Shown here in pieces: positions 8,701-17,055 of a stretch of 32,276 nt of DNA. Both the position numbers and the translations under genes were made by a program. Where the stretch lies: NCBI GenBank assembly GCA_021780315.1, contig JAJXYY010000027.1, positions 75,179 to 107,454 on the forward strand. Direction: 5' to 3'. The notes under the pieces are model-generated. The model was not told where the DNA came from. It saw nothing but the letters and a program-made list of their open reading frames with translations, and did no database searches. Source of the stretch: Acidobacteriota bacterium (GTDB taxonomy: Bacteria; Acidobacteriota; Terriglobia; Terriglobales; Acidobacteriaceae). Within the stretch, counting starts at the first letter, position 1. Each line of letters opens with the position of its first letter.

Positions 8701-10137
8701 CTAGTCGGAGTCGTTGGGGTTGCCGAAGGGCAGGAGGTCGAGGCGGTCGTCGTGCTCCGGGGTAGAGACGGGAGAGGCGATGACGACGGTTTTGGCGTTG
8801 AGGAACTCGCGCATACCGGCAGCGGAGAGTTCACGTCCGTAGCCGGAGAGCTTGATGCCGCCAAAGGGGAGGCGGGGATCGCTGGCGACCATGGCGTTGA
8901 GGAAGACGCCGCCGCATTGGAGTTCGGTGACGAGGCGCTGCTGCTCGGAGGGGTTGCGAGTCCAGGCGGAGGCGGCGAGGCCGAAGGGGGTGTCGTTGGC
9001 GAGCTGGATGGCGCCGTTGAGATCGTGGACGCGGAAGAGCATGGCGACGGGGCCGAAGAGTTCTTCGCGGTAGACGGGGCAGGAGCGCGGGACTCCGGCG
9101 AGGACGGTGGGCTCGAAGTAGAAGCCTTGGCCGAGCATGGGTTCGCCACCGGTGAGGAGGCGTGCCCCAGCGGCGACGGCGGCTTTGACCTGGGCTTCGA
9201 GATCCTGGACGATGCGTTTGGTGGCGAGTGGGCCGATGTCGGTGGAGTCCTTCATGGGGTCGCCGATACGGACGGCCTCCATGCCGGCGACAAACTTTGC
9301 TTCGAAGGCGTCGTAGATTTCGTCGGCGATGATGAAGCGCTTGGCGGCGATGCAGGATTGTCCGCTGTTGACGCAGCGGGCGCGGACGGCGGTTTCGACG
9401 GCTTCGTCGAGGTCCGCGGAGGGCATGACGATGAAGGGGTCGCTGCCGCCGAGTTCGAGCACGGATTTTTTGATGAGCCAGCCAGCCTGGGCAGCGATGG
9501 CGCGGCCTGCTGCTTCGCTGCCGGTTACGGTGACGGCGGCGATACGCTCATCGCCGAGGACGGCTTCGACCTGGTTGGCTTCGATGAGGAGGGATTGGAA
9601 GGTTCCGCGGGGGAAGCCGGCGCGGCGCACGAGCGACTCGATGGCGAGCGAGCACTGGGGGACGTTGGAGGAGTGCTTGAGCAGGCCGACGTTACCGGCC
9701 ATGAGGGCGGGCGCGAGGAAGCGGAAGACCTGCCAGAAGGGGAAGTTCCAGGGCATGACGGCGAGGATGACGCCGAGGGGGTCCCAGCGGACGTAGCTGT
9801 GGTTGGAGTCGGTGGCGATGGCCTCGGAGGCGAGGATGCGGGCGGCGTTTTCGGCGTAGTAGCGGCAGGCGGCGGCGCATTTGAGTACTTCGAGGCGGGC
9901 GGCGTGGAGGGGCTTGCCCATCTCCTGGGTGATGGTGGTGGCGAGGTCTTCGGTTTCGTGCTCCAGGATGGCGGCGAGCTTGCGCATGCAGAGGGCGCGA
10001 TGGCCGAGGGGCACGGTGGCGTAGGCGCGAAAGGCCTGGTCGGCGAGGGCGATCTTCTGGCGGACGACGTCGTCGGTCAACGGCTCGAAGCGGCGGAGCA
10101 GGCGGCCATTCGCGGGATTGATCGATTCAATTGCCAT
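8701..10137 (-). CDS. NAD(P)-dependent aldehyde dehydrogenase, succinate-semialdehyde type
   Basis: This cytoplasmic ALDH-superfamily enzyme of 478 residues is most like the Sad/GabD succinate-semialdehyde dehydrogenases ([10 protein letters not shown] start; FVNSGQSC-like [15 protein letters not shown]). The general base E228 (LELGGSDPF) and nucleophile C262 are present with the family's 34-residue spacing. The NAD-binding PWNFPFWQ and the SGYGREL C-terminal motif are also seen. The ATG lies 12 nt after the ureidoglycolate amidohydrolase stop, so it is the last tightly linked gene of the purine operon. Why a semialdehyde dehydrogenase should be here is unclear. Its true substrate may differ, for example an aldehyde from ureide or glyoxylate metabolism, but that is inference. 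Class assignment is firm; substrate is not. Confidence 0.85.
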   Translation of the reverse strand: MAIESINPANGRLLRRFEPLTDDVVRQKIALADQAFRAYATVPLGHRALCMRKLAAILEHETEDLATTITQEMGKPLHAARLEVLKCAAACRYYAENAARILASEAIATDSNHSYVRWDPLGVILAVMPWNFPFWQVFRFLAPALMAGNVGLLKHSSNVPQCSLAIESLVRRAGFPRGTFQSLLIEANQVEAVLGDERIAAVTVTGSEAAGRAIAAQAGWLIKKSVLELGGSDPFIVMPSADLDEAVETAVRARCVNSGQSCIAAKRFIIADEIYDAFEAKFVAGMEAVRIGDPMKDSTDIGPLATKRIVQDLEAQVKAAVAAGARLLTGGEPMLGQGFYFEPTVLAGVPRSCPVYREELFGPVAMLFRVHDLNGAIQLANDTPFGLAASAWTRNPSEQQRLVTELQCGGVFLNAMVASDPRLPFGGIKLSGYGRELSAAGMREFLNAKTVVIASPVSTPEHDDRLDLLPFGNPNDSD

Positions 10138-10149
10138 GGTTTGTGTAGC

Positions 10150-11403
10150 TTACTCTGATGCTAGCTTAGCAAGAGTTGCGGCGAGGATGCGGGTGCCGAG
10201 GGCGATATCGGCTGGTGCGGCGTACTCGTCGGGACGGTGGCTGACGCCGTTGCGGCAGGGGATGAAGAGCATGGCGATGGGGGCGATGCGGGCCATGAAG
10301 AGCGAGTCGTGGTAAGCGCGGCTGACCATTTTTTTGAAGGGAGCTGCGGCTTCGGTACAGACGGACTGCAGGGTGGCGAGGATGTGGGGCGAGCACTGGG
10401 CGGGGGCGTCGGCGTTGACGAGTTCTTCGGTGATGGTGACGCCGCGGCGATGGCGGAGGTCTTCGCAGTCGGCGCGAACGGCTTGCATGACGCGTTCGCG
10501 GCGATCGGGGTCAGTGTCGCGGATGTCGAGCTGGAGGGTGACGCGGCTGGGGACGCTGTTGACGGCTCCGGGATGGACGTCGCAGGTGCCTACGGTGGCG
10601 ACGGTATCGATGGCTCCGGTGGCGAGGGTGTGGCGTTCGATGGCGAGGATGAGCTCGGCGGCGGCGCAGAGGGCGTCTTTGCGGTCGGGCATGAGCAGGG
10701 CGCCAGCGTGGCCGCCAAAGCCGGTGATGGTGAAGCGGTATCCGGCGGGAGCGGCGATGCTGGTGACGATGCCGAGGGGAATGTGTTCGTGTTCGAGCAG
10801 CGGCCCCTGCTCGATGTGCAGCTCTACCCAGGCGTGGTAGTGGCCGGGGTGCAGGCGGACGGAGGCGAGCTCTCCGGTGAAGCCGGCGGTGGCTCGGAGG
10901 GAGGCGAGGGATTGGCCTTCGAGGTCCTGGAGGGCGTCGGCGCGAAGGGGATCGAGCGTACCGGCGATGAGGCGGCTGCCGAGGCAACCGATGCCGAAGC
11001 GGGTGGGCTCCTCGGAGGTGAGCAGGACGAGCTCGATGGAGCGGCGAGGCTGGAGGCCGCTGCGCTTGAGGGCGCGCATGGCTTCGAGACCACCGAGTAC
11101 TCCGACTGTGCCGTCGTACATGCCGGCGTGGGGGATGGCGTCGATGTGGGAGCCGGTGGCGACGGCGGGTAGATCCGGCTGGGTGCCTGCCCAGCGAAAG
11201 AAGGTGTTGCCGACGGCGTCTTCGCGGATGGTGAAGCCTGCTTCGGTGGCGAGGGCTTTGAGCCAGGCGCGGGCGCGCACGTCTTCGGGAGAGAAGACGA
11301 CGCGGGTAACGGAGGTACCGGAAGCAACTGGCTCGGCGGTGGTGAAGGTAGCGAGGGCGGCCAGTTCGCGTTGCAGGCGGGCTTCGTCGATGCGGATCTG
11401 CAT
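10150..11403 (-). CDS. Ureidoglycolate amidohydrolase (M20 family)
   Basis: This is a metal-dependent M20 amidohydrolase of 417 residues. It probably hydrolyses (S)-ureidoglycolate to glyoxylate, CO2 and two ammonia (EC 3.5.1.116). The di-metal ligands are visible: H86 and D88 in GSHIDAIP, D97 in MYDGTVG, E131/E132 in TSEEPTRFG, a His in ELHIEQGP and a C-terminal His in GVSHRPDEYA. The strings SEEPTRFGIGCLGSRLIAG and SRAYHDSLFMARI are the signature I remember for plant UAH rather than for allantoate amidohydrolase or hydantoinase/carbamoylases. A good AGGAG lies 6 nt before the ATG, which is 3 nt after the stop of the ureidoglycine aminohydrolase gene. That position supports the last step of the pathway. 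N-carbamoyl amino-acid hydrolase is the main alternative. Confidence 0.85.
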   Translation of the reverse strand: MQIRIDEARLQRELAALATFTTAEPVASGTSVTRVVFSPEDVRARAWLKALATEAGFTIREDAVGNTFFRWAGTQPDLPAVATGSHIDAIPHAGMYDGTVGVLGGLEAMRALKRSGLQPRRSIELVLLTSEEPTRFGIGCLGSRLIAGTLDPLRADALQDLEGQSLASLRATAGFTGELASVRLHPGHYHAWVELHIEQGPLLEHEHIPLGIVTSIAAPAGYRFTITGFGGHAGALLMPDRKDALCAAAELILAIERHTLATGAIDTVATVGTCDVHPGAVNSVPSRVTLQLDIRDTDPDRRERVMQAVRADCEDLRHRRGVTITEELVNADAPAQCSPHILATLQSVCTEAAAPFKKMVSRAYHDSLFMARIAPIAMLFIPCRNGVSHRPDEYAAPADIALGTRILAATLAKLASE

Positions 11404-11406
11404 GGT

Positions 11407-12168
11407 CTACTCCTGCGCGGGATATGAGTGATCATAGCCGAGGGGGTGGCGGTTCCAGTCCTTGTAGATGAGGTATTTTGCGGGCTGCTTGCCGAGTGCT
11501 CCGAACCACTGGGGGCAGTAGGGGGCCATCCAGATGAAGTCTCCGGCGGAGACGGGGTACCAGGCGTCGCTGAGGCGATAGATGCCGCCGCCCTGGAGCA
11601 TGAGCAGGCCGTGCTCCATGACGTGGACTTCGACCATGCTGAGGGCTGCTCCGGGCTGGTAGGTCATGGTGTTGACGGCGAAGTCGAAGGCGGGCTGGTC
11701 GGGTAGCAGGCCGCGGACTTCGAGGTCAGCATCGCCCATGAGCGGGGTGGCGGTGATGTCGTCTTCGTGGCCGATGTGGACCGACGGGGCGGGGGTGTTG
11801 GGGAGCGGCTGGTAGGTCTTCTCGATGACGGCGAGGCGCGCGACGGAGGTGGCGGTGAGGGTGTGTTCCGCGGCTGCGGGTAGATAGGCGTAGCTGCCGG
11901 GAGTGAGGCTTTGGAAGCTGGTGGCGGTGGCGAGATCAGCGCTGCCATCAATGACGTAGAGGAATCGCTGGGCGGCAGTGGTGGAGATGGAGCCGCCGAG
12001 TTGCAGCTCCGCGGTGTATTGGGTGAAGGCGGCACCGGCAGCGGGCGAGATGTGTACGATGGCGGCGGCGTTGGCCATGCCAGGGAGAACGGTACGGATG
12101 AAGGTATCCGGCGTGTGGAGCAGATGGTCGCGCTGGTTGGTGCTGCGAGTGTGGCCGAGAGTGTGCAT
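11407..12168 (-). CDS. allE: (S)-ureidoglycine aminohydrolase (bicupin)
   Basis: This bicupin of 253 residues (EC 3.5.3.26) releases ammonia from (S)-ureidoglycine to give (S)-ureidoglycolate and keeps the chemistry stereospecific. The C-terminal cupin carries the Mn ligand set E180, H182, H186 (VEVHVMEHGLL) and Q220 (APYCPQW). This is the same spacing as Arabidopsis UGlyAH (E235, H237, H241, Q275). Other family hallmarks are GIYRLSDAWYPV, GDFIWMAPYCPQW and YLIYKDWNRHPL. It sits between the allantoate and ureidoglycolate amidohydrolase genes (8-nt and 3-nt gaps), so the three genes follow the reaction order. An AGGGA site precedes the ATG. The assignment is firm. Confidence 0.94.
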   Translation of the reverse strand: MHTLGHTRSTNQRDHLLHTPDTFIRTVLPGMANAAAIVHISPAAGAAFTQYTAELQLGGSISTTAAQRFLYVIDGSADLATATSFQSLTPGSYAYLPAAAEHTLTATSVARLAVIEKTYQPLPNTPAPSVHIGHEDDITATPLMGDADLEVRGLLPDQPAFDFAVNTMTYQPGAALSMVEVHVMEHGLLMLQGGGIYRLSDAWYPVSAGDFIWMAPYCPQWFGALGKQPAKYLIYKDWNRHPLGYDHSYPAQE

Positions 12169-12176
12169 GATTGTCC

Positions 12177-13430
12177 CTATAGTGTATGGCGCAGGTGGGG
12201 ATGCTGTTGGGCGAGGAGTTGCAGAAAGGCGCTGCCGGTAGCGAGTGCAGCTTCAACATCGTGGGGCAGAACGGCTTCGTCGGGATGATGGCTGATGCCG
12301 CCGGGGCTGCGGAGAAACAACATGCAGCTGGGGATGGCTTCGGCGAGGACCATGGCATCGTGGCCGGCGCCGCTGACCATGGGCGTGGGCTGGATACCAG
12401 CGGTTTGCGCGGCAGCTGCGAGCGTCTGGGTGAGCCAGGGCGACATGGGGACGGCGGCCTGGTCCATGGTCTGGCGGGTGACGAACTCGACGCCGCGGCG
12501 GCTGGCGGCGTGGCTTGCGGCGAGGAGGATCGCGTTGGCGGCCTGGAGGCGTTGGGTGTCGTCGGCGTGGCGGACGTCGAGGGAGGCAAAGACATCGCCG
12601 GCGATGACGTTGACGGCGCCGGGACGAGTTTCGACCCGGCCGACGGTGGCGACGAGGCCGTCGTGCCCGGATGCGATGCGCTCGACGGCGACGATCCACT
12701 CGGCGGCAGCAGCCATGGCATCGTGGCGAAGCCGCATGGGGGTGGTGCCGGCGTGGTTGGCCTTGCCGGTGAAGTGGACGAGGTAGCGGCTCTGTCCGGT
12801 GATGGCGGCGACCACGCCAAGTGGCTGGTTTCCGCTCTCGAGTACAGGGCCCTGCTCGATGTGGAACTCCAGATAGGCGTGGGCGCGTGGAGAGAGAGCG
12901 GCGGCGGGGATGCTGACAGGGTCAAGGCCGAAGTCGCGGATGGCTTCGGCAAGGGTCATACCGTGGGCGTCTTCGAGGCTGAGCATGGCTTTGTCGAGCT
13001 TGCCGGTGAGTGCGAGGCTGCCGAGGAAGGGAGTGTTGAAGCGGACGCCTTCTTCCTCGGAGAAGCCGATAACTTCGACGGCGAAGGGGAGCCTGGCGTT
13101 GCGGAGTTCTTCGACCAGCGCTAGGCCTAGCACGACGCCGAGGGGACCATCGAAGGCTCCGGCGTTGGGCACGGTGTCCAGGTGAGAGGCGATGATGAGG
13201 CGGGGTGAGTCGGCGGCGATGCCGGGCCAGAGGCCGCGTAGATTGCCGATGGCATCGATGGAGACGGACATTCCGGCGGATTCCATCCAGCCGCGTAGTA
13301 GTGCGTGCACGTCGTGCATGGGCCAGGAGAGGAAGGTGCGGGTGATCTCGCCGGGGACTTCGCTGCAGTCGGCGAGCTGACGGCAGCGGTCGAGTACGCG
13401 TTGGGCACGATCGGAATGGGTAACTGTCAT
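12177..13430 (-). CDS. allC: Allantoate amidohydrolase (M20 family)
   Basis: This M20 metal-dependent hydrolase of 417 residues is predicted to convert allantoate to ureidoglycine plus CO2 and ammonia (EC 3.5.3.9). Metal-site motifs are present: SHLDTVPNAGAFDGPLG, SEEEGVRFNTPFLGS, EFHIEQGPVLESG and, near the C-terminus, GAGHDAMVLAEAIPSCMLF with ISHHPDEAV. The EEGVRF...FLGS string separates it from its paralogue at 10150-11403, which has EEPTRFG. I chose ATG 13430 (MTVTHSDRAQ), the only methionine near the family N-terminus; no clear Shine-Dalgarno precedes it. It starts 19 nt after the urate oxidase stop. Some M20 paralogues hydrolyse N-carbamoyl amino acids, but the operon strongly favours allantoate. 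Confidence 0.9.
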   Translation of the reverse strand: MTVTHSDRAQRVLDRCRQLADCSEVPGEITRTFLSWPMHDVHALLRGWMESAGMSVSIDAIGNLRGLWPGIAADSPRLIIASHLDTVPNAGAFDGPLGVVLGLALVEELRNARLPFAVEVIGFSEEEGVRFNTPFLGSLALTGKLDKAMLSLEDAHGMTLAEAIRDFGLDPVSIPAAALSPRAHAYLEFHIEQGPVLESGNQPLGVVAAITGQSRYLVHFTGKANHAGTTPMRLRHDAMAAAAEWIVAVERIASGHDGLVATVGRVETRPGAVNVIAGDVFASLDVRHADDTQRLQAANAILLAASHAASRRGVEFVTRQTMDQAAVPMSPWLTQTLAAAAQTAGIQPTPMVSGAGHDAMVLAEAIPSCMLFLRSPGGISHHPDEAVLPHDVEAALATGSAFLQLLAQQHPHLRHTL

Positions 13431-13449
13431 GGTCACAAATAAAAGGGCG

Positions 13450-14298
13450 TTATGCCGGGCGGCGGATGCGAGCTTCGATGTAGCCGTGGGGCTCGTCGGT
13501 GGGGACGAAGATGTGGTTGGGGTTGTCCTGTCCGAAGGCCGAGAGGTCAACCAGTAGGCAGTGCTTGTTGGGCATGGCGAGCTCGATTTCACTGATCTGG
13601 GGCACGGCATTGAGGGCGTCTTCTGCCATGGCGTAGAGGGTCTGTTGGACGGATTTGCTGTCGTGATCGGCGAAGGTGCGGAGCATCGTTTCGCGGACGC
13701 TGGAGCGGAGGTCGTTGAAGTCGAGATTGCTGGAGGAGTAGCTCCATTCGGCTTTGACGGCGGTGCCGAAGAGCCGGTCGCTGGTTTCTTTGAGGGTGGT
13801 GAGGGAGTCCTTGATATAGCCCTCGAAGCCGGAGTTGGCGGTCTTGAGGATGACCAGATCTTCGAGGCCGGAGCGGACCTGGAAAGGGCCGAACTGGGCT
13901 CGTTCGACGTGGGTGGTCTGGCGCTCGCCGCTGCCGCGCATGAAGGAGGTGGGATGGGGTTTGCCATCGATGGTGAGGCGTTTCCAGAGAGTGCTTTCGA
14001 TGCGGATGGCGGCGGAGCTGACCTGCGGGTTGCGGCCAAGGAGGAAGTCGGCGAGTTCCTTGGCGTACTCCTCCATGGAGGTAGCGGTGGAGCTGCGCGC
14101 GACGGAGTAGACGGTATTTTTCATGGTGTCTGTGGCGAGGATTTTGCTGTTGTCGCCGTCGCGGTGGGCGGAGTCGAAGTCGCCCTGGAGCAGGACCTGC
14201 ACGGTCCAGTCGGAGAGGTCGGTACTGTGCTGGTGGCGCGTCACCTTCATGAGGCGGACGCGGGATTTGCCGTAACGGTTGGCTGCGATTTCGAACAT
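13450..14298 (-). CDS. uox: Urate oxidase (cofactor-free uricase)
   Basis: Uricase (EC 1.7.3.3) oxidises urate to 5-hydroxyisourate with O2 and without cofactor. The 282-residue protein aligns along its length with fungal and Bacillus uricases. It has RYGK (K11, the catalytic lysine), ILATDTMKNTVY (T56, its partner threonine), IDGKPHPTSFMRG, LTTLKETSDRLFGT and a PNKHCLLVDL stretch with the catalytic His. The ATG at 14298 has a GAGGGAG site 8 nt upstream and lies 4 nt after the HIU-hydrolase stop. Being next to HIU hydrolase and OHCU decarboxylase means the unstable products are processed enzymatically to (S)-allantoin. Confidence 0.96.
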   Translation of the reverse strand: MFEIAANRYGKSRVRLMKVTRHQHSTDLSDWTVQVLLQGDFDSAHRDGDNSKILATDTMKNTVYSVARSSTATSMEEYAKELADFLLGRNPQVSSAAIRIESTLWKRLTIDGKPHPTSFMRGSGERQTTHVERAQFGPFQVRSGLEDLVILKTANSGFEGYIKDSLTTLKETSDRLFGTAVKAEWSYSSSNLDFNDLRSSVRETMLRTFADHDSKSVQQTLYAMAEDALNAVPQISEIELAMPNKHCLLVDLSAFGQDNPNHIFVPTDEPHGYIEARIRRPA

Positions 14299-14302
14299 GC
14301 GA

Positions 14303-14641
14303 TCAGCTCCCTCGGTAGGTGGTGTAGCCGTTGGCGGTGAGCAGCAGCGGGATGTGGAAGTGCTGGTCGCTGCTGGTGACGAGAAAGACGATTTCGACAA
14401 AAGGATACAGTCCGTGCACGCCTTGTTGGGCGTAGTACTCCGCGGTGGCGAAGTGGATGCGATAGGTGCCGGGCTGCAGAGGCTGGTCGCTGGGGAGCAA
14501 CTGCTGGCAGCGTCCGTCGGCATCGGTACGGTCGGCGTGGAGGGTTGCCCAGTCGCTGCCGATGGCACGGGCGAGTGTGACGGGCACGTTGGCGGCGGGA
14601 CGTCCGAGGGCGGTGTCGAGGATGTGGGTTGAGATGCCCAT
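14303..14641 (-). CDS. 5-hydroxyisourate hydrolase (transthyretin-like)
   Basis: HIU hydrolase (EC 3.5.2.17, PucM/HiuH family) turns 5-hydroxyisourate into OHCU. The product is 112 residues, the normal size. Active-site features are H6 in STHILD, the Arg in ADRTDADGR, HFHIPLLL and the C-terminal YRGS signature that distinguishes these enzymes from vertebrate transthyretin. There is no signal peptide, so it acts in the cytoplasm. The ATG is 2 nt after the OHCU-decarboxylase stop, with GGAG upstream inside that gene. It is the middle enzyme of the three-step urate to allantoin module in this operon. Confidence 0.96.
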   Translation of the reverse strand: MGISTHILDTALGRPAANVPVTLARAIGSDWATLHADRTDADGRCQQLLPSDQPLQPGTYRIHFATAEYYAQQGVHGLYPFVEIVFLVTSSDQHFHIPLLLTANGYTTYRGS

Positions 14642-14643
14642 GG

Positions 14644-15159
14644 TCAGGTGGTCTCCAGCCAGCGTTGCAGGCGTAGTGCGGTGATCTGCCGCTGCTGTTC
14701 GGCGGCTTCGTGCATCTCGGTGGCGTCGTCGTTGTTCATGCGGCGTTCGAGGATGGTGAGGATCTCGGTGGCGGTTTTGCCGCTGGCGCAGACGAGGAAG
14801 ATACGTCCGAAGCGCTGCTCGTAGCGGAGGTTGGCGGCGCGCAGTTGGAGCTTGATGGCGTCGTCGGCTGCTGCGGCGGTGGCTTGCTCGTGGGTGGAGG
14901 ATTGGAGCGACTGGGCGGTGGCGTGGGTCTGGGGCGTGGTCTCGCCGATGCGGGGATGGCTGTTGAAGGCTTCGATCCAGTCGGACTGGGGCAGGGCGAG
15001 CCAGATGGCGGAGGATGTGTTGAGCAGTGTCGCGGGGTCTTCGATGGGACGGGCTGCGGCGAGTTGTGCGGCCCAGACGCTGGAGCCGCAGCAGGGCAGC
15101 ACCGTGGTGGCGGCGGTCTCTGGATCGAGCGAGTTCCAGCGGGCAAGCACTTGATTCAT
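14644..15159 (-). CDS. uraD: 2-oxo-4-hydroxy-4-carboxy-5-ureidoimidazoline decarboxylase
   Basis: OHCU decarboxylase (EC 4.1.1.97) completes urate breakdown to (S)-allantoin. The 171-residue all-helical protein has the family's FNSHPRIGE motif with the catalytic His. It also has NLRYEQRFGRIFLVCASGKTA and ILTILERRMNNDDATE, then the helix EQQRQITALRLQRWL. The ATG at 15159 starts 11 nt after the allantoinase stop. The gene is followed 2 nt later by the HIU hydrolase, the usual partner. Length and motifs are complete, with no sign of a fusion. Confidence 0.95.
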   Translation of the reverse strand: MNQVLARWNSLDPETAATTVLPCCGSSVWAAQLAAARPIEDPATLLNTSSAIWLALPQSDWIEAFNSHPRIGETTPQTHATAQSLQSSTHEQATAAAADDAIKLQLRAANLRYEQRFGRIFLVCASGKTATEILTILERRMNNDDATEMHEAAEQQRQITALRLQRWLETT

Positions 15160-15170
15160 CGTTGGTAAGG

Positions 15171-16520
15171 CTAGGATAGCGCGACCTCGCGGCCTGTGGG
15201 GATCGGTGCGAAGCTGCCAAGCTGAAAGACGGGGACGCCGCGCAGATAGGTGGCCTGGACGAGCCCGCGGAGTGTTTCGCCGACATAAGGCGATATGGGG
15301 TGGCGGAAGTGCAGTGTCTGGGGGGAGATGGTGTGGGTAGCTTCGGGATCGAAGAGGATGAAGTTGGCGTCGCGGCCGGGTAGGAGTGCACCGGCCTGAT
15401 CGCCGAGGCCAGCGAGTGCTGCTGGGGCACTGCTCATCCAGCGGGCGATGTGGTCGAGGGTGAAGCCGCGCTGGAGGCACTCTGAGTAGACGACCGGCAG
15501 CGCGACGGAGAGGCTGGCGATGCCGCCCCAGGCGAGATCGAAGCGGCCAGACTCGGTCTGCTTCATGTGCGGCGGGCAGGGGGAGTGGTCGGTGACGATC
15601 ATGTCGAGGATGCCGTCGCGGAGGCCCTGCCAGAGGGCTTCGCGGTTGTGCTGGCTGCGGATGGGCGGGGCACACTTCCAGAGGGTGGCTCCGTCGGCGA
15701 TGCTTTCGGCGGCGAAGTGGAGGTAATGGGGACAGGTCTCGACGGTGATGGGCAGGCCTTCGGCGCGAGCGGCTTGCAGGTCGGGTAGAGCCAGGGCAGT
15801 GGAGAGATGAACGATATGCAGGCGGAAGCGGTATTGGCGGCAGAGGCGAATCATCAGACGGATGGCTTGTAGCTCGGCTTCGTCGGGGCGCGAGTCGAGG
15901 TAGGTGGCGTAGCTGCGCCAGTCGGCGTCACGGAGGAGATGGGTGGCGTGTTCGATGGGTGGTGCGAGTTCTGCATGGACCAGCAGCGGCAGTCCGGTGT
16001 GGGCGATGTGGGGCAGGGCGGCTTCGAGTTGCTGCTGGTCGATCATGGTGAAGCCGTCGCAGCCGGGATAGATGAGGAAGCACTTGAAGCCGGGGACGCC
16101 GGCGGCGGCGAGGGGTAGCAGGTGTTGCTGGTTGTCGGCGACGGCACCGCCCCAGGAGATCCAGTCGACGAAGCACTCGCCCTGTGCGGAGTGGCGTTTG
16201 GTGTGGAGTGCGGCGACGGTGGTGGTCTCGGGCAGGCAGTTGAGCGGCATGTCGACGAGGGTGGTGTAGCCACCGGCGGCGGCGGCGCGGGTGGCGGTGC
16301 GGAAGCCTTCCCACTCGGTGCGGCCGGGCTGGTTGATGTGGACGTGCGAATCGACGAGGCCGGGGAGGATGGCGGCGTTGCCGCAGTCGATACGCTGGGC
16401 GTGGCTGGGAACCTCGGCCAGCGTACAGACGGCGAGGATGTGTTGATCTTCGACGAGCAGGGCTCCGGGGCGCGTGCCCTGGGGTGTGACCACTCGTTTT
16501 GAGAGGAAGGCCTGTGCCAT
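15171..16520 (-). CDS. allB: Allantoinase
   Basis: AllB (EC 3.5.2.5) opens the allantoin ring to allantoate. It is a 449-residue cyclic amidohydrolase with a TIM-barrel di-metal site: H59 and H61 in VDSHVHINQPGRTEW, the carbamylated lysine K146 (GVPGFKCFLIYPG, same number as in E. coli AllB), LLVHAEL, HIVHLSTA and VTDHSPCPP. The EWEGF after HVHINQPGRT is typical of allantoinase rather than dihydropyrimidinase. It is the first gene of the minus-strand purine operon. No Shine-Dalgarno precedes the ATG, and a GATAAT hexamer lies 7 nt before the ATG, so a leaderless mRNA is possible. Guanine deaminase diverges 48 nt away. Confidence 0.96.
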   Translation of the reverse strand: MAQAFLSKRVVTPQGTRPGALLVEDQHILAVCTLAEVPSHAQRIDCGNAAILPGLVDSHVHINQPGRTEWEGFRTATRAAAAGGYTTLVDMPLNCLPETTTVAALHTKRHSAQGECFVDWISWGGAVADNQQHLLPLAAAGVPGFKCFLIYPGCDGFTMIDQQQLEAALPHIAHTGLPLLVHAELAPPIEHATHLLRDADWRSYATYLDSRPDEAELQAIRLMIRLCRQYRFRLHIVHLSTALALPDLQAARAEGLPITVETCPHYLHFAAESIADGATLWKCAPPIRSQHNREALWQGLRDGILDMIVTDHSPCPPHMKQTESGRFDLAWGGIASLSVALPVVYSECLQRGFTLDHIARWMSSAPAALAGLGDQAGALLPGRDANFILFDPEATHTISPQTLHFRHPISPYVGETLRGLVQATYLRGVPVFQLGSFAPIPTGREVALS

Positions 16521-16568
16521 AATCTTGATTATCCGCCACTAACCACTTCGCGCAGTACGACAAGGACA
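16521..16568. promoter_or_regulatory. Divergent promoter region between allB and guanine deaminase
   Basis: Only 48 nt separate the two start codons, so both promoters, or at least one of them, must lie here or inside the flanking coding sequence. On the minus strand GATAAT ends 7 nt before the allB ATG, which would place the transcript start at or next to the ATG. A clear -35 was not found. On the plus strand AAGGA (16562-16566) is the ribosome binding site for guanine deaminase. Confidence 0.45.
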
Positions 16569-17051
16569 ATGAGCACCATGCAGGGAAACCCTCTCTTTAT
16601 GCAACAGGCGATTGCGCTGGCGACTGAGAACGTGGTTTCTGGCCGTGGCGGCCCGTTTGGTGCGGTGATTGTGCGGGACAATACGGTGATCGCGAGCGGC
16701 GTGAACCAGGTGACGGCGATCAACGATCCGACCGCACATGCCGAGGTAATGGCGATTCGCCACGCATGTGCGGAGCTGAAGACCTTTGAGCTGAAGGGTT
16801 GCGCGATCTATACCAGTTGTGAGCCGTGCCCGATGTGTCTGGCGGCGATCTACTGGGCGCGGTGCGAGGCGATCTACTTTGGCAATGGCGCCGCAGACGC
16901 CGCCGCGGTGGGTTTCGACGATGCCTTTCTGTATGACGAAGTGCAGCGCAGCCACAGTGAGCGCCGCATTCCCACGGTACGGATGATGGCCGCGGAGGCT
17001 ATCTCCAGTTTCAACGCCTGGCGTGAGTACGCTGGCAGAATCGACTATTGA
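16569..17051 (+). CDS. guaD: Guanine deaminase (cytidine-deaminase fold)
   Basis: This small CDA-fold guanine deaminase (EC 3.5.4.3), 160 residues, converts guanine to xanthine plus ammonia, feeding purine breakdown. The zinc site is H57 and E59 (TAHAEVMAIRHA) with C87 and C90 (SCEPCPMCL). The following AIYWAR, the DAAAVGFDDAFLYDE stretch and the C-terminal FNAWREYAGRIDY match Bacillus GuaD rather than tRNA adenosine deaminase TadA. ATG 16569 has AAGGA only 2 nt upstream; the in-frame ATG 16578 would have 11 nt and is possible. It is divergent from the urate/allantoin operon and sits 4 nt before homoserine dehydrogenase. Xanthine dehydrogenase, the missing next step, is not in the window. Confidence 0.93.
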   Translation: MSTMQGNPLFMQQAIALATENVVSGRGGPFGAVIVRDNTVIASGVNQVTAINDPTAHAEVMAIRHACAELKTFELKGCAIYTSCEPCPMCLAAIYWARCEAIYFGNGAADAAAVGFDDAFLYDEVQRSHSERRIPTVRMMAAEAISSFNAWREYAGRIDY

Positions 17052-17055
17052 GAGC

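Noticed and set aside
8689..10158. 489-codon plus-strand open frame
   Set aside because: It is exactly antisense to the aldehyde dehydrogenase. Its product is an improbable Gly/Asp/Glu/Val-rich sequence without any domain, a normal shadow in a high-GC genome.
10237..13124. Long plus-strand frames (10237-11172 and 12186-13124)
   Set aside because: Both mirror the M20 hydrolase genes and have the same Gly/Asp/Val-rich shadow composition.
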